Positions 1 through 11,258 of a DNA stretch of 64,000 nt are shown here, piece by piece. Origin of the DNA: Clusia tigrina. Taxonomy: Eukaryota; Arthropoda; Insecta; Diptera; Clusiidae. The notes under the pieces were generated by a model, which worked only from the letters and a program-made list of their open reading frames with translations, had not been told where the DNA came from and did not search any database. The translations under genes were made by a program, and so were the position numbers. Every line of letters starts with the position of its first letter. Within the stretch, counting starts at the first letter, position 1. The stretch spans positions 200,019,291 to 200,083,290 of the forward strand of contig OV050032.1 in assembly GCA_920105625.2 (NCBI GenBank), in the 5' to 3' direction.

Positions 1-168
1 TCCAAAACTCCTTAATTTAGAAACCTTAAAGTTCCTGTGTCCGTCCTGCTTTTCACAGCCCACACTATGCAGACGCGTGAAATGAATATTCAATGTCAAG
101 GGTGCGAATAGGTTCCTTAATGTTTTTTCAGTTCGATCTGCGAGTTTACTCATTGAGGGACACCGGAA

Positions 169-815
169 ATGGCGAATGTTGTAAACACATTTCTCAATGA
201 TTTTGTACACATTTGGAAAGGTGAAGACTCATCACAACTCCGAGAAAAATCCAAAAACTGGAGTCAGGATTGCGGCAGGAGTGTGAGGGTGTAACTATAA
301 GAGCTTCACTGCTTCATATTATATTCCCATGTAATATCTGCATAGGAATATTCAGTTTACAGTTTGAATCCCATTGAAATTCTTGGAAATTTGTATAATA
401 ACGACAGAGTTGAATGAGCAGGAGTTTGAATCCAACTTAATTACTTGCATTCATATTTTGTACTTGCAGACACACCCTGACGAGGAGGCCAGTAGCTCAA
501 AGAATCCTCTGAAAGCAGATGTCAGCTCGAACAGCGCACTGCGGCAACAACAACTCATTCTGAAAACCGTTGAGGAGAAGTTGAAGCCGAACAACAAAAA
601 AGACTTGAGTTATCTCTTCACTCGTCACGATGATTTCTCCAAATACCCGGGACATTTGAAAATGGCAGCAATGGACATCCTCAACGCTCGATATGAGTCG
701 TCGAAGCAGCAGGCTCTGCAAGTGATGAATGCTCTGCAGCTCAAGCCCAAGATAAGTGAGCAACCCTCACTGATGGACATACCTCTGATTCTGATAAACG
801 TCAACCTCGAATGTC
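169..815 (+). CDS. Possible two-exon gene; second exon encodes a BESS-like C-terminal region
   Basis: The better supported part is 470-~815. It follows a good splice acceptor (pyrimidine-rich, ending TTGCAG at 469) and encodes an acidic/Ser-rich start (THPDEEASSSK), then a Gln- and Leu-rich stretch containing LSYLFTRHDDFSKYPGHLK and MAAMDILNARYESSK. That part is reminiscent of the C-terminal BESS interaction motif of insect MADF-type nuclear proteins, but the match is weak. An upstream exon could run from ATG 169 to 288 (40 codons, in-frame stop just 5' of the ATG) with a donor AGG/GTGTAA; the join is phase 0. The frame continues past ~815 into a mariner remnant and stops at 844, so the native C-terminus is probably lost or lies elsewhere. 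Function unknown. The alternative is a chance open frame, though the codons of 470-800 look like real coding sequence. Confidence 0.3.
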
Positions 816-823
816 GCATAATG

Positions 824-1180
824 TTCTGTACTGTCAGTAATTGAACCGTCTGAAGTAAGTAATCGCCCAGCAGCGACTAGTTTCTGCCAATAGGAGAGGA
901 ATTGTGTTCCATCAGGACAACGCCAGGCTGCACACATCACCTTAGTCACTCGCCAGAACCTCAGGGAGAGCTTGATTGGGGGGCTATTAAGGATCCACCA
1001 TTTAGTTCGGACCTGGCACCAAGTGATTACCACCCTCCTATGGCGAATAATTTTGCTGGTGAAACATTCGACTCAAGAGAAGCTTGTGAAAATCGATTGC
1101 CAACGACGAGGGTTTCTATGAGAGAGGCATAAAGAAAATGGCAACAAAATATCGGCCAAAACGGAGCATATTTGAGTTAA
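824..1180 (+). mobile_element. Mariner fragment, mauritiana-like, C-terminal third of transposase
   Basis: Reading across frames gives LYCQ-LNRLK, then NRRGIVFHQDNARLHTS (the second catalytic Asp region), SSDLAPSDYH (the third Asp) and FDSREACENRL followed by a YERGIKKMATK-like end. These are the standard C-terminal blocks of mauritiana-type mariner transposases (DD34D). Two in-frame stops lie in the first block and there are frameshifts after HTS and after the Asp-3 block. The 5' two thirds are missing and no inverted repeat is clear on the left. It joins the upstream exon candidate at about 815-824. Confidence 0.75.
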
Positions 1181-1370
1181 ATTGGATCATGCTAAATAAA
1201 GCCTTCAATTTCATGCGGATTTCGTCTAATAAAGGATTTCTTTTTACTACACCGTATATTTTTGAGCCTTTTAATGGATGAAATTCTAATGTAAAGTTGT
1301 GATATTTTCAGGACTTTAATTTTACTGATTCCAAATGTGCTTTTAGAGGCCATTACTCGGGATTCCCAAG

Positions 1371-2650
1371 TTTTCCAATAAGAGGTGTTCTTTTGGTATT
1401 CAAAGAAAAATGCCATTTTTTGAGATAAATGATCCGATGTTTATTTCATAATAAAGAGGAAGGTATGCTGTTAATAATGAAAAACAACATCAGCCAAATG
1501 GCCACCACGACCACGCTTACAGGACCATATCCTTTTCATGAAATTTTCCATAACCAAATCGCAAAGTGGCTGCCCTATGTCCTCGATAGCCTCACGAATT
1601 CTATCTTTGAGGTCTTGAATCGACGCTGGGCTGTTGGCGTAGACCCTATCTTTCACGTGGCCCCAAAGAAAGAAGTCGCAAGGTGTTAAATCACAAGATC
1701 TCGGTGGCCAATTGTGATCACCTCTTCGAGAGATAACACTGTACCCGGAAACTTTTCCCGTAAAAGAGCAATGGTTTCGTTGCTTGTGTGGCATGCTGTT
1801 GTCCAGATCAATACCATCCAACTCCGACCATAAAAAATCATTAATCATCTCTCGATAGCGCAATCCATTCACCGTAACTGTTGATCCAACCTCATTTTCG
1901 AAAAAGTAAGGTCCAATGACCCCGCCGGACCATAAACCGCACCAAACAGTCACACGTTGAGGATGAAGAGGCTTCTCAACAATAACTCTTGTGTTTTCCG
2001 AGCGCCAGATGCGACAATTTTCCTTGTTGACGTAGCCACCGAGGTGGAAATAGGCCTCATCAGTCAAGATGATTTTTCGATGGAATTCCGGATCATTTTC
2101 ATGCATTTCAAGGACCCAATCAGCAAAGACACGACGTTGTTGATGATCGGCCGGCTTGAGTTCTTGTGTTAACTGAACTTTATAAGCCTTAAGACCCAAG
2201 TCTTTATGCAAAATACGGTGTAATGACGTTTGTGGAATGCCCAATTCCAAAGAACGACGAGCAATGGACAAACATGGGTTTTCTTCCACACTTTGACCTA
2301 CAGCAGCAATATTCTCAGTTGTTCTTGAGCGACGTGCACGGGTTTTATTCTTCACATCACTAACTTGTCCCAACAGCTCCAATTTTTCCATCAATTTCTG
2401 TATTGCGGTCTGACAAGGTGCTTCACGACGACCCAAAAATGCTTTAGTTTTGCGAACTGTGACTGCAAGATTTTCACTATTTTTGTAGTGAATTTTAATA
2501 ATTTCAATGCGTTGTTGAAGCGTGTATCGTTCCATTTTTAGTAATGGCGTAGTTTCTACTTGTCAAACGTCAAATAATAAAAGCTTCAAAAGTGACAGCT
2601 ACCGAAATACCGGGTGATTCAAAATAACACCTCTTGTTGGAAAACCCTTT
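1371..2650 (-). mobile_element. DD41D (rosa-like) Tc1/mariner element, copy 1
   Basis: The ends form inverted repeats: TTTTCCAATAAGAGGTGTT at 1371 and its complement near 2626-2650. The inner part AAGAGGTGTTATTTTG is shared with the second copy at 50585-51877. The right end continues to AAAGGG (complement) next to TA, as expected for TA-targeting elements; the left end lacks AAAGGG and is slightly eroded. A single transposase frame fills most of the element. Confidence 0.85.
1471..2535 (-). pseudogene. DD41D transposase, lacking the second catalytic Asp
   Basis: The 354-codon frame starts MERYTLQQRIEIIKIHY, a helix-turn-helix N-terminus of the type labelled DUF4817 in insect transposases, followed by a second helical region (ARRSLELGIPQTSLHRIL). 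The catalytic core has ILTDEAYFHLGG (first Asp) and CDLTPCDFFLWG (third Asp). Compared with the second copy, about 26 bp are missing at about 1799, which removes the FQLDGATCHTS block with the second Asp; a small compensating indel near 1741 restores the frame before SRRGDHNWPP. The protein is therefore continuous but cannot have a complete DDD triad. In the other copy the spacing from Asp 2 to the third catalytic position is 41 residues, the rosa class. Confidence is high for family, moderate for subfamily. Confidence 0.85.
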
Positions 2651-3872
2651 ATTTATAAGAACATTGAATTTTTTTTTTGTATTATTCCCTGTATATGCAC
2701 CTATGAAAAAGGACGAACAAGAAAACAAATACAAAATTACTACCACGATTTACATTTGACGGTTGCAGCAACCGCAGCAAAAACCATTGAAGAATGGTTT
2801 ATGATGCATCTGCGAAATGCGCAAAGCATCTGCAACTGAAACTGCACACACCACACTCTGCCATGCCATGTTGTGTCATTCACACACGCACCCATGCACA
2901 AACACATACATGCATGCGATTACACAAACATTCGCAAGTAAATTGGGGAAAAGCGAAATTGACTTTTGTAGCCAGACGTGCGTGATTTTGCACATCTCGC
3001 TCAAGTGTTTGCAGTTGCTGCTGTTGCTGTTGTTGTTGTTGTTGTTGTTATTATTATATTTTATTCATAATGCTGTTGTTCGCTGTGTTATTGCATGAAT
3101 ATCAAAGAAATATATATCACTTATCATCATTTTGCCACAATTGTGCAACCCGCTGGTGCAGCTGAAAAGCGTGAATTCGCATGCGAATCCGAGAGTTTCG
3201 CTTTTATTCAAATGGCCATGGCGGCGCGGCACACCAAGTCAAACGGCACACAAACTGTTTGACTGCATACAAACGTGTGTTGGAAAACTAAAATGCAATA
3301 CTCTGCTTTTATTCGTATTTAATTGCAAGCAGGTAAAAAATCAAAGTAAATAAAAATAATATTAATAAAAAAACAAAGTTTCCGCTTGACGGGGCATTTA
3401 GAGCGCTGATGGAAAAAGCACACGAACTTTCAGAGTGCACCTCAACATTAACTGAGAATCCATTCCGCATCCTGCGGAAATATTTAAATACTGAGTTAAT
3501 ACATTCATCTCGATCTAAGCGAGAAGTTCAGAAATTTGTTCAATGCCCAATAAACTCGAAAAAAGTACCTCAGAAATCCTGTTACAGTGTACCTACTTCC
3601 AACTGCCTTCATAGTCCAGGAATCTCTACTCTTGTAGAGGCTTTTGTGATAATTGTAGTATTCCTATCTTAACACCTCCTCTCCGACCAACATTTCGTCT
3701 GTAGATAAAGGCATGGAAATAGTGAACAAAGCCAGAGACTTCCTTGAACAGAAAAATGACTCTTTTGCTGTAATGAAATGAAGCTCCAGAACTTATCTCG
3801 ATATAGTTTTCCTAAAAATCCCATCATGTTTGAAATAGTAACTGGAGAATTGTTAAAAAGTTTATATTACGA
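2651..3872. other. Intergenic; no gene seen, one short TTG tract
   Basis: AT-rich sequence without a supported gene. It contains a (TTG/CTG)n tract at about 3013-3056. The open frames here are short, and those over the tract are Leu runs. Confidence 0.6.
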
Positions 3873-5157
3873 CGAGGGGTACTATTTATATTTCGGGAAC
3901 GGCAACACTAATGTCAACAGCTAAAATCTGGAAACACCATAATAAAGTTTGACATTTTTAGCATAAACGTACTCACAACGTGTTGATGTACAAGTGCCAT
4001 TTGTATTGTTTACAGTGAGTTAAGAAAATCAATTTGGCCAAAAATGGAAATTTCAAGAGAAGGTTTTCGTTGGATTATTTTTCACAACTTTCGACGAGGA
4101 TTATCTCAACAAGAATGTGTCGATGAACTCAGTTCTTTGTATGGCGATAAATCACGGTCAAAAATCACAGTATATCGCTGGTATAGTGAATTCAATCGTG
4201 GTCGTAGTTCGGTCGCCGACAAACTCCGCGAAGGTCGTCCGGTTGTTGAGCCACAAAACATCGATGCAGTGCCTGAACTGATAATGCAAGATCGTCATGT
4301 GACATATCGTGAGATAGAGGACACCTTGGGCATTACTTCCACTTCCATACATTCAATATTGCATGAACATTTGGCTGTAAAAAAGATTTGTTGCGTTGGA
4401 TCCCACATAATTAGACAATCGCTCAAAAAAAAGCTCGTGTCAATTGGTGTAAGGAAATTATTAAAAACTTCGACCGTGGTACTTCAAAAGTCGTGTATAA
4501 AATCGTGACAGGTGACGACGAATCATGGATATATGCGTATGAGCCGGAAACAAAACAAGAATCGACCGTGTGGGTATTCCAAGCCGAGCTAAATCCAACA
4601 AAAGTTGTTCGTGGAAGAAGCACAGCGAAGCAAATGGTCGCCTGTTTCTTCGGCCGAATGGGTCATGTGGCCACTGTTCCGATTGAGCAACGTAGGACGG
4701 TCACTTCTGAGTGGTACACGACCATTTGTTTACCGGAAGTCTTCGGAGAAATTTGTAAAACCAACCGCCAAAGACGAATCATTCTCCATTATGACATTGG
4801 AAGCTCTCACTCATCTCTTCAAACAGGTGAATTTTTGAGCAGTCAAAGCATCGAATTGATGACTCATCCTCCGTACAGTCTTGATTTGGCACCCAATGAC
4901 TTCTTCTTGTTCTTGAATATCAAAGGTAAACTGCGTGGTCAACGATTTACGAGCGCCGAAGAAGTAGTTGAAGCATTCAAAAACCATGCTTTGGAGTTGT
5001 CTCAAGAGGAATGGAAAAACTGCTATGACAAATGGTTTGAACGAATGCAAAAGTGTGTTGATCATCAAGGGGAATATTTTGAAAACCAAGAAAAGCCATT
5101 TTCATTTAAAAATGTTTGTTATTATTTGCTATTCCTGAAATATAAATAGTACCCCTC
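3873..5157 (+). mobile_element. Mariner copy A, full length with both inverted repeats
   Basis: The element is 1285 bp. The left end CGAGGGGTACTATTTATATT and the right end AATATAAATAGTACCCCTC (complement) are inverted repeats. The same ends occur in copies C (10961), D (44878) and E (62522), and the left end in B (23864). The ~150 bp between the left repeat and the ATG is also shared by all copies. Confidence 0.9.
4044..5149 (+). pseudogene. Mariner transposase copy A (DD34D), broken by a frameshift and a stop
   Basis: The N-terminal frame 4044-~4385 has the HTH-bearing start MEISREGFRWIIFHNFRRG and the linker GRPVVEPQN. A 1-bp loss near 4389 shifts the frame; a TAG at 4412-4414 (HN-stop-TIA) then interrupts it. 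The C-terminal frame to 5149 has TGDDESWIYAYEP (first Asp), ILHYDIGSSHSS (second) and LDLAPNDFFLF (third), followed by WFERMQKCVDHQGEYF. All three catalytic Asp codons survive, although the usual HHDNASSH and SPDLAP blocks have substitutions. Other copies give an Asp2-Asp3 spacing of 34. The protein is the DNA-cutting and strand-transfer enzyme of the transposon; this copy cannot make it. Confidence 0.85.
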
Positions 5158-5213
5158 TTATCACAACTTTTTTTATATATGATATATAGAAAATTTCTTC
5201 AAACTGAGAAGTT

Positions 5214-5584
5214 AGGTAGGTAGGTACAGCGGTCGCCAGAAGGGCGCACTTAGGCCATCATTGACCCATTGTGATATTGCATAAGGCACAAGTCAAAAAC
5301 CCTTTCAAAGGTCCAGCCATTTGAAGCTTTTAATGAAGCAGTTGATGGAGCTTATCTTCTTATTTGAAATATATCCCAAAGAGTCTCAAAAGTGGTCACC
5401 CAGGTTAGAGGGCCTCTTTCTGGACAGCGCTGGACACGTTTACAACAGGGGTTCAATGGACGGTTACTCCTCCCCGTCCAAGCAACTACTGCAGAAGTCG
5501 TTAGAGGCAATCCCCAGCCTACTACAATGAGTATTCAGGGTCCAGTGTCATGTTAGGACACTAACTACGGAACCTATACTTAGT
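5214..5584 (-). mobile_element. LINE 3' end, family III (zinc-knuckle C-terminus and 3' UTR)
   Basis: On the minus strand the sequence reads FCSSCLDGEE..., TCPALSRKRPSNLGDHF and SINCFIKSFKWL, the degenerate zinc-knuckle C-terminus typical of I/Jockey/R1-type LINE ORF2 proteins. The 3' UTR is AT(C)ACAATGGGTCAATGATGG... and ends in a (TACC)n tail at 5214. The same 3' UTR recurs at 35303-35375 (-), 41571-41630 (+) and 57509-57590 (+). The 5' part is missing and stops are present. Confidence 0.65.
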
Positions 5585-6340
5585 CTATTTAGGTAGGTTA
5601 GGCAGCCGCATCACCAATAAACCAGTGATGCCAATGAGACCACCCTAGCCACAGTTGGGTACGTTGTGAGCCGCGGCTGCGAGGCATGGCTACGATTCCC
5701 CCTCCAGATTGAACCAACCTGAGCCTTTAATAAAGCGACGAAGCTTTTTAATACCTGACTGGTATAGATTATCAATACTTGTTAAGAAGTGGGATCCTAG
5801 TGACCGTTCCCCCAAAAGCTGAACATGTACAAAAGAAGTGCTGGACCATTTCCAGTTCCTCCTGAAGCTGCGACAGAAATCATGCATATAAACTCCCTTT
5901 CTTCTGATATGAGTTCCTATTAGACAATGTCCCGTGAGGGTTCCTATTAAAGTCCTAATTTGTAGTCTATTGAGTCTAATGATATTCCTAGATAGACGCA
6001 GATTTAACCTCGGCCAAGTTTACCTGGCGATTTCGCAGGTAGTGGCACAGATTCACCATTGATTGGTAGAATTAATTAGTGTCTCTCTTATGAGAAGCTT
6101 ACAAGTCGCGAGAGGTACACCCATATGCCTACCGACATTTGGCATACAAGTGCCATCTCTCGCAAGTTGATCAGCCTTGCTGTTCCCTGATATATCCCTA
6201 TGTTCTGGTACCCAGCAAAAATGGATATGGAATTGTTTAGCCATCTCATTTCGAAATCGGCGACAGTCCCTCCTTGAGTTATTTGGAATGCATTCCATTC
6301 CCCATGTAAGCTCTTAATAAATACAATATCCTTAGGCACG
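5585..6340 (-). mobile_element. LINE 3' end, family I, with RNase H C-terminus
   Basis: The minus strand encodes IHFCWVPEHRDISGNSKADQ, the C-terminal RNase H signature (normally WVPGHRDIxGNxxAD), then PLATCKLLIRE, LTGHCLIG, a degenerate zinc knuckle and LGSHFLTSIDNLYQSG...FIKGSGWFNLEGES. Frames change at least twice. The 3' UTR is short and ends at the (CCTA)n-like tail at 5585-5600. The element is 5'-truncated within RNase H. Family I is the commonest LINE here: see also 6405, 10440, 18818 and 25599. Confidence 0.75.
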
Positions 6341-6404
6341 GCGCTGGTCTGAAAGTACAGGATGCAACATAGCTAGACAAACCTGGCCGGAAATTAGCGT
6401 CAAG

Positions 6405-6733
6405 CACTCAAAAGATTTAGTGTCTCTAAATTTACTAGTTAAGCGGACGAGGAGGAACTGGAAACGGTTCAGCATCTCTTCTGTGCATGTCCAGCTTTGG
6501 CTAGAAATAGGGAACGTTTACTAGGATCCCACTTCTTAACAAGTATAGATGGTCTATGCCAGTCAGGTGTTAACAACCTTCTTCGGCTTATAAAAGGCTC
6601 AGGTTGGTTCAATCTGGAGGGGGAAGCGTAGCCATGCCTCGCATCTGCGGCTCACAACGGACCCAACTGGTGGTCTAAGTGGCATCATTGGTCTATTGGT
6701 GATGCGGCTGCCCTATCTACCTACCTACCTACA
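6405..6733 (+). mobile_element. LINE 3' end, family I, opposite orientation
   Basis: The plus strand reads ADEEELETVQHLFCACPALA then LGSHFLTSIDGLCQSGVNN and GSGWFNLEGEA-stop (stop at about 6628), an intact end of the zinc-knuckle region. A 3' UTR follows, ending in (CTAC)n at 6714-6733. It is the same family as the minus copy immediately to the left, so the two 3' ends point outwards and ~330 bp are present in inverted orientation. Confidence 0.75.
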
Positions 6734-6902
6734 TGGGGAATACCGATAAGTTCCTAACCATAAGCCTGATTGCGGAATCAACCATGAGTGCTGACCTTAC
6801 TCTAAAATAGGTGTACTGAAATAGTTGAAGAGGCGTTCATCTGTCCTACGGGCTTTGAATTTTATGCGCTGTTCTGATTCTGCACTAATGTCTTGTTCAT
6901 TA

Positions 6903-7022
6903 AGTCAGTCAGTCAGTCCGTCAGTCTGTCAGTCATTTAGTCAGTCAGTCACTTATTCAGTCAGTCACTCAGTCAGTCAGTCAGTTGATCAGTCAGTCAG
7001 TCAGTCAGTCATTGAATCAGTC
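6903..7022. repeat. (CAGT)n microsatellite
   Basis: About 120 bp of imperfect TCAG tetranucleotide repeats with single-base variants. Confidence 0.95.
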
Positions 7023-9264
7023 CTTCATTCAATCATTTCTTAATTACTTCATCAATGTTACTTAATTATGAAACAGCCTTTGAACCGTGTTGTTGTCCCT
7101 GTCCAATGTATTTCGATACATTTTCGTTTTAATTATACTTTTGTTCGTGTGTTATTCCAGCAAGTCACTCAGTCGAGTTAATCGGATATGCTGAAATCCA
7201 AGACGCTGGGGTATTTCTTTTCCAATTATAAAAGCTGGACAGGCCACGCTTAGTGCAGCCCAGCCGAATATGGCATTAAGCCTAAGCATGCTTAAGCTTG
7301 AAACTTTTATAGTTTTAAATTTCTTAGAAACACAAAGAGGGGGAACACAAACACACACACACACATACACAAAAAAAAGAAACCAACACCAAAACAACCA
7401 ACAAACAGAAATAAACCAACAAATCCCGAGGAAAGAGACTATAAAGTTTTACTAGCTCATAAAGGTGGCTACTTATACTCTTGTACGTAGAAAGGTGGGT
7501 TGGGGAGTAATAACTTTTATGGCATGGGAATTCACAGAATCATGGCCATTCTCCACGTCAATGTTGATAGATTTATGTCTATTTCAAGGAACTGTTTGGT
7601 AGACGACATATTCGTCAAAGTTGGACGCTTTGTTTTCAGATTGTTCCGGAGTGTTCCAGACATCAGCAAGTAAAGCAGACTGTACCATAACTGTTCTCTT
7701 CCGTTTTTGTGCAGCAAAAGTAAGTTTCAGTTATGTACAAAATAAAAACAAATTAAGGCGGAGACGGTGAGTTGGGAAGGTGATCTGAAAACTATCCTGA
7801 AATACCGAAATCATCAGCAATCAAATATTTATAATTAAATTTGATTTTCTCACATAGAAAAGTGACGGAACTATATGTTAATCGCTTAGAGATTACTCCT
7901 TATTTCCATAGAAGTAATCAGCGCGGCTCACTTTGATAATATTTTAATAAATTTCTACCTATTAAACCACTATTTTCGTTGTTTGAGCTCTCTATATATA
8001 TTGTGGAAGTCAACAAAGCTCCATGAGTACAGTGAGGAAAGGATGAATATAGTGGGGAAGAATAGAAGTACATTTACAGAGCCAAAGAGAAACGTTAAAG
8101 AGCTTCTCTTTATCATCGTACATCGACTTAATATGATATTCTTCATTATCATATACGAATATAGTACACCATTATGTAGACCAGGAATCTAGCGGTCTCA
8201 TCAATACTGACAGTTCGATTGACGTGAGGCGTTCTACGATTCCTTACATACCCTGTTTTTATTCCCTTTGATAAACTGTTTGATTGATACTTGCAGATTA
8301 ATCCTTGAATGCCAAAAGTTGCCTCGAGGTACCTTAAAATATCCACTTAGTTCGGGCAGTTGTAGTGACCTTTCATTTGTTTTTGTTGGACGACATGGTT
8401 GGCTAATCCTAATCAGAAGCCGCTCCAACCGTTGACTTCCTACAACGATATTTGCACATGCTAAAATTCTCAAACCAGTCTTGTCCTCACTTGTGACCAT
8501 TTCGCCATTTCTGGCCAAACGGTACGAGCAGAACGAGACCAAATACAGCAAAATGAAAAGCTTAAAAGTTTAACTCCCCTGCTACCAGATTCTGGCACGG
8601 CTGCTGCTGTTTTCGTTCCTGTCTTCAAAGGCCACTACACCAAACACATTTGCTACTGACATAGAGTGGTCCGAGCGGTATTTAGGAAGCGCAAATACGT
8701 GCATACCCACTCTTGTGTAGGTACGCTTTGTGCAGTGCACTCGTTTCCGCATAAATTGTAACAACTTGCAGCAGCAGCCTCGTACAACATGCAACGCCAG
8801 CCGACGAACAGTCCAGCCAAGGGGCTGGTTGCTTGCCCATCATGTGAATTTGCATGCCTTTGTGCTGTGTGCATGCTCGGCTTCTTTTTATTTTTAATTT
8901 TGTTTACGAATTCTTTAAGTGGCAGGCTCTGCGGAGCGCTAAAACCAGTCACACACATGCACACAGTCAAATAGTGATACGAGTGAGAGGATGAGGATGA
9001 GGACCAGGACGAGGAAGAAAGAGTGAGAGAGAGAAATGCACCGATCCGACCAATTTTGCGACGACTATAACAAACCCGTGCGGTCCCTCTCTATTCTAAC
9101 TTTGTGACTTGAGACTTATGGCATGAATCTGCCACTCTCAACTCCTGAAGGCATGACCCCAACAGGGAAAGTTCAAAGTACCCCAAGTTGGGTGTTAGTT
9201 AGAAGAGGACTTCTGTGTATACCCACTATAACAATGCATAGAGGAATGTTGGTATGCAGAAAAA
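7023..9264. other. Intergenic; no gene seen
   Basis: Contains a short (CA)n at about 7349-7366 and otherwise unremarkable AT-rich sequence. No open frame here has a recognisable domain or a convincing splice structure. Confidence 0.6.
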
Positions 9265-10167
9265 GACAGGCAGAGAGAGAGAGAGAGATAGAGAGAGACA
9301 GATAGAGATAGAAAGAGAGAGAGAGATAGAGGTAGAGAAAGTGATAGAGATAGAGATAGAGATAGAGATAGAGATAGAGAAAGAGATAGAGATAGAGATA
9401 GAGATAGAGATAGAAATAGAGATATAGAGAGGGATAGAGAGAGGGATAGAGTGAGAGATAGAGAGAGAGACAAATAGAGGTAGAGATAGAAAGAGAGAGA
9501 TAGATATAGAAATAGAAATAGAGATATAGAGAGGGATAGATATAGAAATAGAGATAGAGATAGAGAGAGGGATAGAGATAGAGATAGAGAGAGAGATAGA
9601 GAGAGGGATAGAGTGAGAGATAGAGAGAGAGATAGAGAGAGACAGATAGAGATAGAAAGAGAGAGATAGATATAGAAATAGAGATAGAGAGAGGGATAGA
9701 AAGAGGGATAGAGATAGAGATAGAGATATAGAGACGGATAGAGTGAGAGATAGAGTGAGAGATAGAGAGAGAGATAGAGAGAGACAGATAGAGATAGAGA
9801 TATAGAGAGGGATAGAGAGAGGGATAGGGTGATAGATAGAGAGAGACAGATAGAGATAGAGATAGAAGGAGAGAGATAGAGATAGAAATAGAAATAGAGA
9901 TAGAGAGAGGGATAGAGATAGAGAGAGGGATAGAGATAAAGATAGAGATAGATATAGAGATAGAGAGAGATAGAGATATAGAGAGGGATAGAGAGAGGGA
10001 TAGAGAGAGACAGCCAGAGATAGAGATAGAAAGAGAGAGATAGAGATAGAGATAGAAATAGAGAGAGGGATAGAGATAGAAATAGAGATAGAAATAGAGA
10101 TAGAGAGAGGGATAGAGGTAGAGAGAGGGATAGAGATAGAGAGAGAGAAATAGAGAGAAAAAGAGAG
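9265..10167. repeat. (GATAGA)n purine tract, about 0.9 kb
   Basis: Almost pure purine (plus T of GATA) array of GAGATA/GATAGA hexamers with GAGG variants. The minus-strand open frame over its start is all Ser-Leu and is a repeat artefact. Confidence 0.97.
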
Positions 10168-10960
10168 AATCTTGGAATGCAGATTAATGTAGTGACGGAA
10201 GTAAGGCTAAATTAGTGTAAGACCGCAGTTACAACAACAGATCTTAAGTTCATTAAAGAATCAATTAATCAATTAATTTATACCAAGCTTAGTAGCATAG
10301 TATGAATCCACCAGGTTCTAAACAATGTGTTCTGATACTACGTGATTAATAATACATTAGAGTTAACTTAGTGTTGTATGTTGTACTACTTCATTGATAA
10401 TTTAATGGAAAATTAGTTGATAGTTACGTTAATTCGCTCACGACGGGCCCGAATGGTGGTCTAATTGGCATCACTGTATCTGGGTGTTGCGGCTGCCCCA
10501 CCTACCTAAGCTAATTCCATAATCTAATTCGATAACCTAATCCAATAACCTAATTCGATAACTTTTCTCTACAGCCTGTAGGACAATGAATTCCACACTA
10601 GCTTTAACTGAGCTGCTGTAATAAACTACTCTATAACTTCTATAACTTCTATTTACAGTCTGTAAGAGAATAGATTCCATACTAACTTTAACTGAGCTGC
10701 TGTAATAAACTACTCTCTCCGTATTCTATTCCAATAACTAGTTACAGATCACCAAACTTAGGACTATTCCTCATATTACTAAGTCAACAACTGGTTCAAA
10801 ATTGTACTAGTTTCACACTACTTCAAACTCAGACAAATTAGTTTTTTATATTACATCCATGAAGTCGAATATTCAGATATTATATTCATACTTGTATAGG
10901 AAGATTTTTTTTCAATTAAGATGTGAGCAGAGAACATTTCCAATCTGAGGATATTATACA
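10168..10960. other. Intergenic with LINE family I tail at 10440-10510 (+)
   Basis: At 10440-10510 the motif GGTGGTCTAATTGGCATCAC and GCGGCTGCC...CCTACCTA matches the 3' UTR end of LINE family I. At about 10563-10720 two ~110-bp segments (CTACAGCCTGTA.. / TTACAGTCTGTAA..) form a partial duplication. No gene. Confidence 0.55.
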
Positions 10961-11258
10961 AGCGGTACTCTTTATATTTCGGGAATAGCAACAAATAACA
11001 AACATGTTCAAATGAAGAGTTGAGATAATCCACGTCGAAAGTTGTGAAAAATAATTCAACGAAAACTTTCTCTTGAAATTTCCATTTTTTGGCCAAATTG
11101 ATTGTCTTAACTCACTGTAAACAATACAAATAACACTTGTACATCAACACGTTGTGAGTACGTTTATGCTTAAAAATGTCAAACTTTATTATGGTGTTGC
11201 CAGATTTTAGCTATTGACATTAGTGTTGCCAGTTCCCTAAATATAAATAGTACCCCTT
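10961..11258 (-). mobile_element. Mariner copy C: 298-bp internally deleted, MITE-like
   Basis: Both ends match the mariner family of copies A, D and E, in minus orientation. The 5' non-coding region and the first ~60 bp of transposase (through the IIFHNFRR codons) join directly to the last ~55 bp. No coding capacity remains, but both inverted repeats do, so it could have moved with transposase supplied by another copy. Confidence 0.9.
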
